Below are positions 34,201-48,700 of a stretch of DNA of 64,000 bases, piece by piece. The stretch lies in NCBI GenBank assembly GCA_907163375.1, contig CAJQUW010001409.1, positions 1,178,001 through 1,242,000 of the forward strand. Reading direction: 5' to 3'. Position 1 is the first letter of the stretch, and every line of letters begins with the position of its first letter. This stretch comes from Prostheceraeus crozeri. Its lineage: Eukaryota > Platyhelminthes > Polycladida > Euryleptidae. The position numbers were made by a program, and so were the translations under genes. Below the pieces are notes generated by a model. It was not told where the DNA came from and made no database searches. It saw only the letters and a list, made by a program, of their open reading frames with translations.

Positions 34201-34625
34201 TTGGATCATTTTTGACCCAGTCGGCCGTTAACGTATGCAAAATTGTTTGGCAGTTAAGGCTAGACTTACCAGACGTCTCGGTCTTGCTTGCATGTCCCGG
34301 GGTTCCGGCCGGTTGTGACTTTTGTTCCGGTCAGTTTTTGATGAAATGAAATACTTTAAATTTTGATTTTTTCATCTGAATGCTATTTCGAATTTTAAGA
34401 CAATTGACCTTTGATTAAAGGAAGTCTTCTTGATAATAGCATGGCGAAGCATATTTGTTGTTCTTGCAAAGCAGTTGAATTTATTCAACAAAACTATAAT
34501 GCATAGAGAAAACAATGCTAGTGCCAGTGATTTTGACTTTTTTCAAAACTGCTCCAATAATTTTTTGGATCACGGGAACGTAATCTCCGCAAAAAACTGA
34601 ATCTGTTCATATAAAAATTTCCGCT

Positions 34626-35154
34626 GTATACAGATACTATTTGAGTCGACACTCTACCTATCCCTACTTTGTGATGTGAATCATTTACATCTTTTTAAGT
34701 CAATTGAAATCATTGTCTTTGATTATGTGATTTTGCTCTGCCAGTGGCATGATGCCTGTGATAGAATCACGCTTAAGAAAATGCTCTTGAGGTTGAACAT
34801 GAAAGTAATAGAGACTTACCGAATTGCTATTTTAACATACATTAAATCTCCAAAGCTGTCATGACACTGCGAATTTATAGAATACCATCATTCCTTCTGC
34901 ATTATAATATCATGATCAGTAATATTCCGTGGCAATTTCGTCAAAACTGCGAAAATGTGTACATCTCACATTTGGAAACAATTACCAACTGTATCCCCCA
35001 CGAGTTCATTTTAATAAAATCGAAATTGTTCACCAGTGGTGTATACACTTTGGGGATCCAATAAATGAGGAGTTACCACTCCAACAATCATAGAGTAGGC
35101 GTCGACCATAGATAGAGTAGGGATGGTGTCGACTCAAAAAAAGTATCTGTATAC
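34626..35154. repeat. MITE-like element, copy 1, 529 bp
   Basis: Ends match as inverted repeats: GTATACAGATACTATTTGAG then TCGACAC..CTATCCCTACT on the left, and their complement on the right (35,105-35,154). No transposase. An internal block of about 415 bp (34,670-35,085) recurs at 35,587-35,974. Confidence 0.65.
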
Positions 35155-35586
35155 AATGAAAATTTTCATATCAAAAGATTCAGTCATAGAGTACTACATC
35201 ATGGATTCAGTTTCTTGCGGAGGTTTTCGTTCCCGTGGTCCAAAAAATTATTTGAGCACTTTTGAAAAAGTCAAAATTTGTCAGTTTATATGCCACCGAG
35301 ATGACTCTCCTATATTAAGTAACATGAAACAAGTTGGATATCAAATTGCTAGAAGGCATCATAACCATAGAGTAAATATATATTCCTACTCTACATGCCT
35401 AACTAAGCGGAAATTAAGCTGATTATCCAGGGAATTTCATGAATTGTATTATAATGAAATTCTTCATGAAAAAGTCGCGATAATTCGTGCTTTCTTGGCT
35501 GAAATTTCAAGTTTTAATTCAAGTTTCACCGGCATGACTTCATGATTCGATCACTAAATTCATATTTCATTTCTAGACTGAATAGT

Positions 35587-35974
35587 GATGTGGAATCCAT
35601 TAAATTTAAGTAAAGTCATTGTCTTTGATTATGTGATTTTGCTACCGTTGGCAGGTTCCGTGTGATATGACCACGCTTAAGGAAATACTCTTGAGGTTGA
35701 GCATGAAAGTATAATAGGAACCCATCGAATTGCTAATTCAGCAAGCATTAAATCTCCAAGGCTGTCATGACACGGACGATCTGTAAAATACCATCATTCC
35801 TTCTGCACTACAATAATGATCAGTCAATTCCGCGGCAATTTCTTCAAAACTGCAAAACTTTGCGTCCCTCACATTTGGTGACAATTACACCTGTATCTCC
35901 CTTTCAGTTCATTTAATAAAATCGAATGTGTATGCACATTGTGGATTTGATAGATGCGGAGTTACCACTCAACC
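35587..35974. repeat. diverged direct copy of the MITE-like internal block
   Basis: Parallels 34,670-35,085 with many substitutions and small indels. Shared landmarks include GTCATTGTCTTTGATTATGT (35,616), ACGCTTAAG, ACCATCATTCCTTCTGCA and GGAGTTACCACTC. The TIRs are not both present. Confidence 0.7.
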
Positions 35975-36029
35975 TAATATACCTTCTCCATTCCAACAAT
36001 ATACCTACTCTATGCACTGCATGCAGACA

Positions 36030-39000
36030 CTTGCGTTAGTCGACACTGCCTATTTATACTTACTCTATGGCTACGTTCACAAGATTCTTTGCACGTTCAC
36101 AAGATGGAGCTACAACAGGAATGCCAATCAGCCAGTGTCACTGTTCAATTATGGGCATTGTTATCTCCAAAGATATTTAATTATTTGTTAATCCCTTTAT
36201 AATATTAAATATCTTTGGTTGTCTCTTTGAAAATGCTTCGTTTATTGACTAAGGCATGCAGATTTGTCACCAATTTTTCTTTTCAAAAGTCCATCAATCT
36301 CTGCGCTACAGTTGCTTAAAAATGTGGCACAAGGGAAGTAGTGCACAAACGTATTATTGATCAAGTGATTGCTGCGTTTTCATCAGACTATTCCTACAGA
36401 AAGCGGCAAGTGCATGGAGCAAAGTTATAGTACTTATCCTATGGGAAAAGAAGCTTTAGGTTTTAATACGCTAATTTACTATAGTGTATTAGCTTAAATT
36501 TCTGCCATATGTTGTTTCAATAAATCATGTAGAGGAGGCCCATGCTCATTCCTTAGCATGAAATGGCTAATAGCCTGACGTGCTTGTGACGCAATGTATC
36601 CTTCATTCTTTTTTGCTTATTTTATTTTTCTTTATTGAATATCATAAGCGCTATGTGGAATAAATGGGTAAAAAAATTGAAATTGAATCAAAGGACAAGT
36701 AATGGCTATCTTACAACTACAGTGCAAAGCTTTCTGAAAGACATCAAGAAATCGTCCATTGCCGATTCCATGTGAGTATTTTATATCCTCGTGGAGGGGG
36801 AGAGGGTGGGAGGTTCGTGACATTTTGTAACTTATTTGTCCATTATTAATGTCCACTTCGTATAACTATCACACCGAATTTTGGCATTATCTATCGTAAT
36901 TGACAAATCTTGGCTATGCAAGTTTTGTATTTTTAGTCTTGAGGTTTAGTCTTAGTGTTTGAGGGAGACATTCAAGTATACAGTGGTCTTTATCAGCGGC
37001 TGTACGACAAATGTATGAGTGACTTACCGGCTTTATTCAGTCAATGACACTTCTTGATTTCTAAAATACTTTACTTATGCAATGTAAAGGTTGGTTTGAA
37101 ATTTTGAATGACAGGCATGCCTTCATTGAATGCACTAAGTGGACTTAAATTCTACGGAAACAGAATGTGTGTAACGAACGTGTGCGTATGATGATAGGTG
37201 CAGGCCAGCTGCAGCCTTAGGGCTATGTGTACCTTGCGCATCAGTTACCGGTACTCATGGACTATTTCTGTTATACACACATCGATTGATTTCTGAAATG
37301 TTGCATTTTTTATGAACGTTTTGGTAGCAGCCAATGCTGAATGAGGCAGGTATATGATCCTCAAGAAGACTAATTCTGTAGAGGTGTTGTGCAAAATGAG
37401 TCTAAATATCACACTGGGACCTTATTTAATGTGGTGTATGATATTCCTACAGCTGCCGGTAATGATGTGATGTGCAGACTCGTGGATGCCGGCTCATTCC
37501 GCACAGGGTGTATGCCGCTGCAAGTCAAGTCAATAATTAATAACTACCTCAACCACCTATTTGGATGTGCGCATCTCGTCCTTGGCGCTTGATACTGTTT
37601 ATTTTTCGCGCAACTCGGCAGTTGAATGAAAAAACACGGGTACTGGTGGTGCTCGACAACTGTCCTCAACAGGTTAAATGAAATATCCAGTCACTATTAT
37701 TGGAACAATTTCTGAATTACACATGCGTTAATAGAAACTAGTCGCTAAAAATGCACAACCTACCTAGATCTAATTGATGTAATTTGATGTGTTGTCATAG
37801 TTAGTAAATTCAGTCTATGATCTACTATTGATTGCATCGAATTCATAACTGCAGCGTTGTCAGTACGGCGCTAAGACCTACTGACCACCATTCTATATTT
37901 GTGTCTAATATATATTCTATATTTCTATACCTCATATACCAGCATATGTGCAATCTCTTTGCCGAGGCCAAATCAGGTTTTTTACAAGTCCAAATCTGAT
38001 TCAGAAATGCAGTTTTGCTTCATTGTTTCGCAAACCAAGACTTTTATTTAAAAATATCCAAAAGGATTATCAAAGCTGCATTGACCATAAGTCTTGTAGC
38101 TCTAAGCATCTTAATAGCTCGACAACACTCAAGACAAAGCGGGGGGCAGGCAATTCATATCAAATACTGACGGTCGATGATTGCTTTCTTAATTAAAGGT
38201 ACGCTCCGATCAATTTTTTAAGTTGGTCCGCTTCGATGCTAGAGCATTATATAAGTTGATTTAGTGCCATCGGTGGGCAATTCGAGGCGCAGTTCTCTCG
38301 CTACGCGTCTAACTATTCTCTGTGATGACGTCAACTGTGATACAGTGTCGATAAGGGACGGCAGCCATACACAGCGCTGGCTGTAGCACTTAGGTCTCAG
38401 TCGTCTCAGTAAAGTCGCGTTTGCTCTGAACATTTCTCCGATAGCGACAAGACATTGACCAAGAAGTGCGAATTGTTCAAAAAGGTTATGCAAAGCAGAA
38501 CAATCACAGTATTTCTTAAAAAATGAAGCTTCTCCGATGTTGAACGAGGTTGCAAAGCTTTCACTGAGAAAAAGTCGCGCATTAGAAAAATTACATTCCT
38601 TGAATAATTGAATGTGCATGTTTTTTGTGTGCGCAATCGTAGTATCTAGCATGAATGCTAATAGTTTCGTCATTTGTTAAAAATAATCACATATCGAACG
38701 TTGTTCTAACGATACTAATACAGAAACTTGCATGAATGCTCTACAAAGAAGACATGGCTATAATGGCTTCAAATATTTGCAATACTCGTAAAAATATTTC
38801 TCCCAACAGCTCTAACAACTCTGCTCACAATGATAATTACTAGGGCTGTTCGAGGTGCACCGGTTCTCCTGCTTGCACGGTTTTCGGGTCACTGTACAGA
38901 AATGGGCGAATTTCTATCACTATGACTTATGTTTGAAGCTCCTACTGAACCTTTCTGCCACTGCTTATCCTTGTTGACTGATCTGCAAAAAGACCAACCA

Positions 39001-39665
39001 AATTGTGAAAATGACATGAAAATCGGTTTCATGTAAATCATACCAATATTTCATCAGTTTCACATTTCTAGCCTGCAGCAACAGCAGATAACGATATCCG
39101 TATATTTCATTGGGTATTTCTTTAACATTACAAGCGTTCTGATACTTATTCTTGGCATCTTGATTCACTGTGTTTGTTGCTGCTTATGTGCGGTTAAACT
39201 GAGATCCAGAATCATTGGACTCGCTTTTGCAGGATGGAGAAACGCAGACTATACAATATACAGCATAAATCTCAACATTATAATGAATCTCAGCAAATTA
39301 CTCGATACGAATCGAGTTTCGAGTCGAGCCTAGTTGAGTCGGTCGAGTTCTCGAACGGCAGACTTAAATTTTCGAGTCGAGTCTAGTACTCGACTCGACA
39401 TTTTCCAGTAGGTTACTAACAAGGACCTACCCCATTTGTAAATCAATTGCAGCTTTCGATATATAGATACGTATATATATCATTACGCCTAGGGTTACAT
39501 GCAATTAATTGCTTTCCGCATTTTTCAGATTTGCGATTAAATGAACAACTACTTTGATGCATGACTTTAAGATTAGAATTCATGCATTATACTACATATC
39601 ATAGTTTTTTATGTGATTTGCTGTTACAATAGGTGAATTATCTATCACATTTTTTTGTATCTTAG
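36030..39665. other. no recognised gene upstream of the first visible FNIP exon
   Basis: A 144-codon minus-strand frame (38,239-38,673) is the longest; it has no motif I know and no clear splice context. Degenerate ACTCGA repeats occur at 39,300-39,400. The FNIP start exon may lie here or further upstream but cannot be pointed to. Confidence 0.4.
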
Positions 39666-39771
39666 ATTTTCGGAAGATGATGCAGAACAATTACACATTA
39701 GTCTGCTTATTCTCGGTGAAGGCAAAGGAGCATCGAATAAATGGCTTTTCTACAACAGTAATGGAGATGTA
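39666..39771 (+). CDS. FNIP: FNIP exon (N-terminal longin strand region)
   Basis: The acceptor TTGTATCTTAG precedes the A at 39,666 and the donor GTAAGT starts at 39,772. The frame reads FSEDDAEQLHISLLILGEG and continues to NKWLFYNSNGDV, the counterpart of the F.P..IR..V.....R....FDS start of vertebrate FNIP. It begins with one base of a split codon, so an upstream coding exon exists. Confidence 0.7.
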
Positions 39772-42700
39772 GTAAGTTTGAATGAACTTCATTACTATCC
39801 TCCCTTCTTTCACCACCAGAGTAGGCCTACATAGACTAGTGGTCATTCACAGAAGTAAATGAATGACGTAAATTGCTATACCTACACTCAAATCTAGAGC
39901 TGAATTTTCTCTATGATGTGAATTTTTGACGCGGTGCGTCCGAAAGATGCTGACCTTTTATAGAAGTTTTTAATTGTGCAACATCTTAACGCACTGAGTT
40001 TCACATGATAGTGAAAATACTCATCAATTGCAGTTAGTGGCACTCCTCATGACATAACTTTGATGTCAGTTTTCTGTTGTGTTGATAAATTTATAGTACT
40101 AGGCAATGAAAAATTCCGTATAGGACTATTAGCCACTCACGTGCTTTATCATACGGAATGTAAGTAGACCTGATCACGTATTACCTCTCAGACTCCATTT
40201 GGTGAGCAACCTGTGCATCACAATGATGTTCCATTTGAGCAACCTGCCTTTGTGCATCATGCATGTATTTTCTTGTGCATCTACTGATGTTTACCATTTA
40301 TTAATACGTGTGAAAGCTTACATGCGTTTGTTTTGCAAGTGTTAGGTATTCTTATAGAATTGATAACTCAATACATTTAATACATGTAGAAAGCTAAATA
40401 CAGTATCAACAAGTTGCGATTCGTCCATTTTGGGTCGCGCTCTTGAATGTTTAAGAAGCTGTGCTACAATAACTCATTTTAACATTTTTTATCTTCAGAC
40501 CAGTAAAGAAGACGTTAAAGCCATTGCAGAACTGTGCTTCGGAAACTTTCGACTTGAAACACAAGCCAATGCATCAAAAGTTCATTTGTACAAGTTGAAG
40601 GGGTATGTTTCAGTGACCAGAGTTAATCATATTATTGCTATTGCATATTATCTTATTCTCCGTTCATTCAAATTTGTAGAAAACAATCGCATCCGCCATC
40701 TACAGGAATATTGTTATCGAGAGTTTGCAAGAATACCGAGCGTTCAAAGGCAATCCGTTGCCGAAATGACACTAGTCAATCAAGGTGAACATATTATTGC
40801 TTGTTTACATGGAAAACAATGACCTAGTTTACATGAACTTAATAGAATGGTTGTGCTGTTTCTCTTTTCATCTAAAGCCGCCTATTTGAGCTTGTAAACA
40901 GCTGTTGACCTATTTAGGTGGTGATCGGACGATTGATACGAATACTATTGGTTTACCGGACAATTGGTTTAAATTTCCTAGTGTACTTGATATTGAAACG
41001 TTTGGTGTTATTATTCGTGTTATAAAATTGCTAGCGCAAATTTATATACATTATTATCATAAATATTTTCGTCAATTTTCCTGTTTCCTAATCATTGACA
41101 GTGGCATTAGTTTGTCACTCGATAGCTGTTCGATAACGTAATTGTGTCAATAGATACGTTATGTTAATGAATAAGCGATTAAAATTCACTGTAAAGTGAT
41201 CCTTGACGAGGATAATTGCCAAATGTGATGAGTTTCATTCACTGTGCTGTATCAAAATCGAAATGTTTTGAATAGAATTTTCATATTGACATTCTGGTGC
41301 TTAGCAGACTTAATTCGATACCTCTGAATGATAATTTGATACTTAACGTGTTTTTCGTAAATCGGTATATAGAAACTGATTTACTATCAGTCTAAATTTA
41401 AATGATGGGTACAAATGGAGATGTCGAAAACCGAACGAGGCGGCAAAAAACTGCTGTTTTGCAGTGGCTGAGTAATAATAGATCATTTAGTTCGCAAATT
41501 TTGACTAGGTCTACATTCTTCCGTTAAACCAGTTGTCTTCTTACCTGGTGTGTTAAAGTCTGCTTTTCTAACAATTGTCGTTAGACCAATTGTCCTAGTT
41601 GCTAATAATATATTCTCCACATTTGCCTGTTATAATGTAGCATTCGATCACTTAGCTTGCTTATCATTATATATTGAGATTTCTGACATACCATGCATGT
41701 CAATTATATAATGTACTTAATAAAGTATAATAATATAATATTATGTACTTAATAATATGTACTTATAAATTAATATGCTATTAATATAATTATACTATAT
41801 TATTAATGTACTTAATAATATGTACATATAAATTATGTACTTAATATATATGTATATAGGTATTAAAGTATAAAACATCAATTGCATATAAATTCACTTT
41901 AAACTGCTTTATAAAGTTACATATTTGTAATTTAATATTGAATATTTTGAATGAAAATCCTATAAAGAAGCGATTTTCCGAGACATTAATTGTCAAAATA
42001 GTTGAATTTTCTGATTTCAGTGAAAATGATGATAGCGGTGATCGCAATTTAAATGGAGTACCGGTTGGCTCTCCAGGAAGAAACGAAGGTGGTAGTAGTA
42101 GTTCTCGCTCCTCCGCATATTTTTCCTCCACCGAGAGCATTTTCTCTCAATCTCCTGGAAGAACAGGCAGTTTACCTAGAGAGACGTTTCCTTGGTTAGT
42201 CAACAGCGTGAGTCGTAAAAGCCGCGTTGATATTTCAACTCGAAACTCGATGGATATGTTCTGCCTGACTCAATTCATGGAAGTGTTGGAACCAGATTCT
42301 TCTACAGAGCGACGGTCAAGTGAAAGTCGAAAGGTAAGATTACCTGCACCACTATCATTTTTTCCTTTCCCTGAAATTTTAGGTTATTTTGAATCCGATA
42401 TACCTATAGATAAAAGTGAATATTTTCAGAATTGGGTTAAGGATCGACTGAACATGGAAGTCACGGATAGGGAGTATGTAGATGAGATGGATCGAAAAAA
42501 ATCAGCAGATACAGCGTTGATCTACTGCCGCAGTTACGAGTAGGAGAAAGTAAACGAGCTAGGAATCAATCATCATATTAAACAATACAATTAATACAGT
42601 AATTGAACGAAGTAATTCATTTTAATGCATTATGTAGACTAATTGAATCTTTCTTAACCACCTCCAAAATCGCCAAATGTCCGTACATGAAGTGGATCAA

Positions 42701-45700
42701 GTATATTATTAAAACAGGAAGAAAATACTGAAGTGGCAACATTATAGAAGGACTATTGTAACTGTAACTCCAAATGCGTCATGTAGTTTTATCAATAACC
42801 TACAATACTATCTTGAATGTGATGATGCTGATTGATATGATGGAAGTGTGTTGATGGTTTTACTAGTCTTACTGACCTACAAAGTACTATGTGTTGAGAG
42901 ACTTAAGATTTTTTTGGCAGACTGTTTCGTCGTCTTGCTTTTTCTTTGAGTTGTATTTTACAACAGAGCGTTCAAGTTTGGTTTATACAAGTGATTACTC
43001 ATGAGCGCTCATTTACGTATAATTGATTCTTTAGTTAGTACATATCGCATCTTTAGGTTGGTGTATGTCAGGCATCTACATTCTGGGATTTGTAAGTTAT
43101 TGCGAGCAAAACGTCTAAATACTTGAAAGGTAGAATCAATGAACAATAAGCAATAGTTGCTGCATTTAGCAACTTTCTTCATATGAAATGTAATCGTTGT
43201 AATTGATCTACGTTCGGAAGACATGATTCTGCTACACATCGTCAAATGATTTCCTCAGCGGTGGACAAGTTGGTATATGTAAGCAGGGTGTTCGTGGTAT
43301 GGGAAACACTTGTTTTGCTTGAACTGTTAACAATAAATTTTTCAATGTGCAATACCTAATTCCTAGTCTAATAGCGGAAGACTTAGGATCACAGGACAGT
43401 TCTATGGATAATCCACCTAGAGAGATTTCACTCTATGTTCTCACATTTTACTCATACTCAACTTTTTATAAATAGGAACACGTTCTCATGATAAAGACCT
43501 ATCACATAAGTAACCACTTCATTGCTAATTTCTCACTAGGTACATGCAGCACTGACTAGTGACTATATTTGGCTTACAATTGTGTTTTAAATCAGATTCT
43601 TCTGACATGGTAAAATGGCGTCATTCAACTATCGGGCTGAGCATAATCCGATGAAGTGTATTGCTGAGTCTGGCCTATGGCCCGATTGATATATTCTATA
43701 CCTCTGTCAGGACTCAGAATAAAAGCAGACCGATCAAGATATGAGATTGAATAAGGCCACACCTGTTGATGATCTGGTTATCGCAATTAATGTGTGTTTT
43801 AAAGCTGACTTCCATTTTGCTGTCTTCTTTTTCTACGACCTAATCCTGTTTGCCACTGATCCGCTCAAGAAATCTTGACCCACGGATCAGGCTCATTGGT
43901 TTCTTAGAGAATTGAAACTTACTTGACTGTCTCCATGTGAGAACAGTTGATGCAGACGTATGTAACTTTCGTGCACATGACAATGCAATTGTATTATTGT
44001 CCTGTTAGGCCATGAAGCAGTAATAGGCCGTGCCTAGTATTGATATAAATGAATAACAGGATTCTAAATAAGGATCCGGATCCTCCACCCGTAGGATTCA
44101 TTTTTTATAACTTATTCAAATATTCAAGTATAATAGCCTGAACCAATATTCTGACAATTTTAATGAAAGCATCTGTAGTCATGATATTAGACATCTGCAG
44201 ACGTCAGCTGATCTATAAGTCACTGTGACCTTAACTAGTCTAATCACTTGAAGATTGTCAGTGCGCTACTGTTGAAAGCACGTGACAATCGGCCAGCTAG
44301 CATGTTTACATGTCTCCGAAATTTCTCGCGTGAGGTCGCACCAATTTTGATAGACTGAAATTCGCATTTGTCTGGCAGTTGTGAGACTTGTGACAAGATT
44401 GAGAAATGTTTTGATTCTTCCGCGTTCCATGATTATCAGTCAACCTTCATAATTCCTCAAGGGTGCCCTTAAATCTTGATAAATAAACTCAAAATTGGTG
44501 TGTTAAGTCTTCTTCGGATTAAGTTCAATCGAATGAACTGCTTTCTTGAGGTATGTTTTTTTAAATAATCGAGTTATGCGCTTGTTTTACAGATTGATCT
44601 TTGTTAGCATCTAGATCACTGTAGTCATAGGTCGCACAGGTCAGTGATGGTCATTAAGTCTGCTATGTAGTTAACAATTATGAGATTTAGTTTTGAGATT
44701 ATCTTCAGTTTAAATAAATATAAGTTAGAAAAATCAACTTTTTTCGACCGAAAATGTATTAAATTAAGTTTTTACAACTTGCTGCGCAACGTTTCGCTAT
44801 CGCTTCGGCTGGCGCAATAAAAATGAATGCCTACTGACCACGCACATTCAGAGAGGGAAATTGATAGTTGATTTTTCTGTCGTATATTTACTCTGTTCTG
44901 CCGACCGATGGCCAAAACCCAAAAATTATTATCTTCAGTGATTTTCTTTCAGGGATGTGTGACCTATAATTTAATAAAGTATCTCGATTGTTTGCAATAT
45001 TCTTCCTTTTGTTTTGCACATTCAGTTACAATTCAGTCTGCATCTTCGATTTTACCTTTTTTCACTGATGTATACTTTTATAATGGGGGAACCCGTTGAT
45101 GTGGACGCTAGCCCTCTTTATCATGCTCTGATTCAAAATGGAGACCCTCACTTAATGAACAGAAATAACATCATTGATTCAATACTCAAAATGTCTAAAT
45201 ATAGCTGAATAACGAAACTTTTTTGATCGGAAGAGGGGCATCTCTATCTGTGTTCTTCTGTTATTACTGATTTTTAAATTATCACTATTGAGGAAAAGAG
45301 TGGGAGTTGTGTATATTCTCATTCATTTCAGTCATGAAGTAGCGACAAGTGTAGTAGATATTGATCAGCTGTGCTATTTAGAGCTGCTCATTGACTAATT
45401 CTATTATTATACGCAGTGTTGACAACGTGTAACTGTCATAGAGCCAATGCGACAACAGCGCAGTGTGGTGGTGTTAAATAACATTCAAAGATGTAAAGTT
45501 CGCCGGCATGATGAACTGTCCATTACTCAGATAGATTCATGATTAAGGCGATGGTGCAGCTACTTCAACTCGACTTGAAATAAGAAACGTTACCACATGT
45601 AATAGATGGTTGCATTTTAAAACAGTGATGGCTAGAGCAGGAAGTGGGAAATTGAGACGAGTATTAAGCGTAAGGCTACTTATTCCTGCTGACATAACTG

Positions 45701-48700
45701 TAAATCGTCCATTTCCAACTTAAGTTTGAATTGTAATTTATGGAAGTTGATTTGATATTTTCAACGCTGGGAACGTTCAATAATTCATCAAAGGTTAATG
45801 TTCAGCAGCGATATTGCCGCAATGTATGTTTATTGCTAATTAAGTGATACATGCATTTCAGAGCCGGGAAAACAACAGACAACAAAGGCGTCCTGGTTGT
45901 GATCTCGGATTTGCAATTCTTTTTCAAGCTGAAGATGCTGATTTTGCTCGACGCTTCCGTGCTTTTTTCTTTGCTAATTTTGGATGCATTGAAAGTCGAA
46001 TGGTGGCGATGTGTGATTCGCTATCGCGTGTGGTTGAGGGCAACACGACAAGCAGATGTACTGCTCTTTGTGATGATGGATTTCAAAAATTCAAAACTGA
46101 AATTCGCGATTTAGTATTTGCTCCGCGATTACAACGTCCAATGTGGTTGGCTCTATCATCAGAAACTGGAGCAGCTCACCTAGAGCTCTATGATGTCTTC
46201 CTTCGCAATTGTTTGTTGGTGGCAATCGAGCATTTTAATTCAAAACAGTAAGTTTTACATGATGTCCCCTCTTAGTAGGCCTGTAAGTTGTATGATGGGA
46301 CTGATTATAGAGTACAAGTGACTTCATAGATAATAGCTCTCCTGGTCAGAATTGGAGTCAACAAATACTGTCGTTGTACCTGAGTTCAAGTGCAAATATT
46401 TTGAAATGTATATGTTATGATTACAAGTACAATGATCTGCGTTACATTAAATTTGGTAACAGTGCTCTTTTATGTCATGACATTAAAAGACCTTTTTTGT
46501 CAAATTCGCCCAGCGGCTTTGTAAGCGCGGTCATTTGAGGTCTTTATATGTTCCTTCATGTCAGCCAAAATCTTTTATTACTACTATAATGTAGAAAGCT
46601 TTTTGATTTTTCCGAATAGTGCTTCTGCTGGAAGAAATCTTTCAATCTCGGATTCATTAGCTTGTTCACTTCTCTTCTTCAATTCCCATCATCTTTCAAA
46701 TGCGCAAGTACGGAACAAAGTATTACATCAGGGTAGTTTCCTTAACATATCGGTCGACAAAGTAGTTCGACAACGCCTGGTGTATGCTGTGCATAGATTT
46801 TCGTGTTAGATAACGTTGAACATCAGGAAATAATGGGAAGGAATTTTCATAATGCTGTTAGACGCAGAATGTACAAGCCTAGTTTTTATACACATGGATG
46901 TGTGACAGAAAAATAATCTTAAAAAGAGATAATGAATAATTTGTTGTCCACGGAGGCAGCTGTGACAAAACTCATTTCCTTGTAGTTTCTTAGAGTCAGT
47001 GTCTCAGCAGAATTGATTTCCTCTTCGGATAGATGTATCTCGTCTGCTAACATTTTACGTGCCATTTACTTAACGCTACCCTACCTAGTCAAATTAAGGT
47101 TTGTCGTATAGTGTTTGCCTTGCTACTGTTTGTGTCCAAGAATTGCTATTGCTACATTATTGCACTTGCATACTGACACACTGACCACACTATCACTAAA
47201 TGAAAATAGCTAATAATAATTTCATTGACTAAAAATCGCAATTGTAGCATCACAGCATGGAAATAAAAGAAAAGATAGATGCAAGTGCAAAATTATACAT
47301 CTAATGATGAGCTTTAAATGTTCCTATGGCCTAGAAACGTACTAGAATTCACTTGATATTTTATTAATACAGATTTCATAAATATGACTACAAATGCAAG
47401 CACATAGCAAAATGATCAATATTGCAATCAGGAAGAACATATTTCCAAGCGTTTAGTCACATTCAAAAGAATGAACTGAGTCGACTACTGAGTTTTCACT
47501 TGTTTCTCTTCTGACGTTCTTTTAGATTTTGCTTGTTTTCCGTTTAGGATACTGTTTCAGATAACAAACATTGTTATGCAGCAATACAATTGTTCGACGC
47601 CGTTACTTCAAAGTCGGTTGAACAGAAAATCGCAATTTATTCTTTATCGTCTAGTCTCATTATTGATAGACTATCGTTGGCACCCAACTTAACTTCCGAG
47701 GCAGTTTGCTGCTATGATGCTGATAACGAGCTATAAACTGTTCGCTGAAAATTTAATGGAAGTCACATGCAAGCTTCGCTATTTCTATTATTTTATTTCG
47801 CATACATCTCTATACGCACGAGCTTCCTGTTTTGAGCATGTGATCCAAGGAAGATATCGAAAAAATCCATATTCAGGAAAGCACTTGAACGTTTAAGGAT
47901 CTCCGAGACTTTTTGGATGGGAACTATTGAAACCACATAATTAGATTAAAATTAATTAATTCCGTCATTGAAACAGTTTTGTTGAAGAGTTTCGACAATT
48001 TTGATTGCAGCATTATCTTCAGTGAATTTTGATAATTTGTGCTGAGCGAACTTAGGGGAAGCTAATCATTGTGATGTAAGCTATCCTAATTTCTGTAAAT
48101 TTATGGCTAGGTAAATTTCCTCAAATTAAGTTGAGCAGCTTTTTTTTATGATCATTTAGTAAGACCATTCTGATTTTGAGATAAGCTGTGACCAGGAGAG
48201 CATTAGACACCGTAAACTGAAAACCCCCTAACTTGTGATAGATGTGGTGCATCGTTTCGTGAGATAGTTTCATATGAAATTGTGCGTAGAGGATTGAGCG
48301 AAACAGCCCATGAAGCTCAAACATAAGTTTTTGTCGAACAATGGTCAAGCTCGCGATGCCGTTAACTGAATAGTCTTTTAAAATGAATTCTAGGCCGTGT
48401 TATCAAGTTACCTCAATAAAAAAGTTGAGACTACTCATAGGTAGTTCAAGACCTTTAGTCGAAGATTATTGGATTTACAGTGAGATTGTGGTGAAGTATC
48501 ATTGATTAAGCTGTTTTAAAATGCCTTTCCCGTTGAACATGTATTTGTGAGTTAGATAAAGAACATATATATTTATAAATTGGAACACGTTCTCATGAAA
48601 AAGACCTATCACATTAGCAACCACTTATTAGCTTGGCGTCCAATAATGATGTTCAAAGATTCAACCTTTGCATTTTTTCAATCAGTTGTAAAGAAGCACG

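Larger units (their letters stand above)
29182..34231. mobile_element. piggyBac-like element, interrupted by a P element
   Basis: TTAA at 29,182-29,185 and at 34,228-34,231 bound the unit; TTAA is the piggyBac target. Near each end is an inverted copy of CCGA..GGGTCAAAAATGA(C/T)CC (29,198-29,222 and 34,203-34,227). The left end has about 8 extra bases before this core. Transposase scraps lie inside on both sides of the nested P element. Removing the P element leaves about 1.5 kb, so most of the piggyBac transposase was already deleted. Confidence 0.75.

Noticed and set aside
38239-38673. 144-codon minus-strand frame as a host gene
   Set aside because: No recognisable domain, no splice or promoter context, and its frames do not extend to neighbours.
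40905-41141. Extra FNIP exon between the second and third exons
   Set aside because: After the possible acceptor the phase needed by both neighbours gives an immediate stop.
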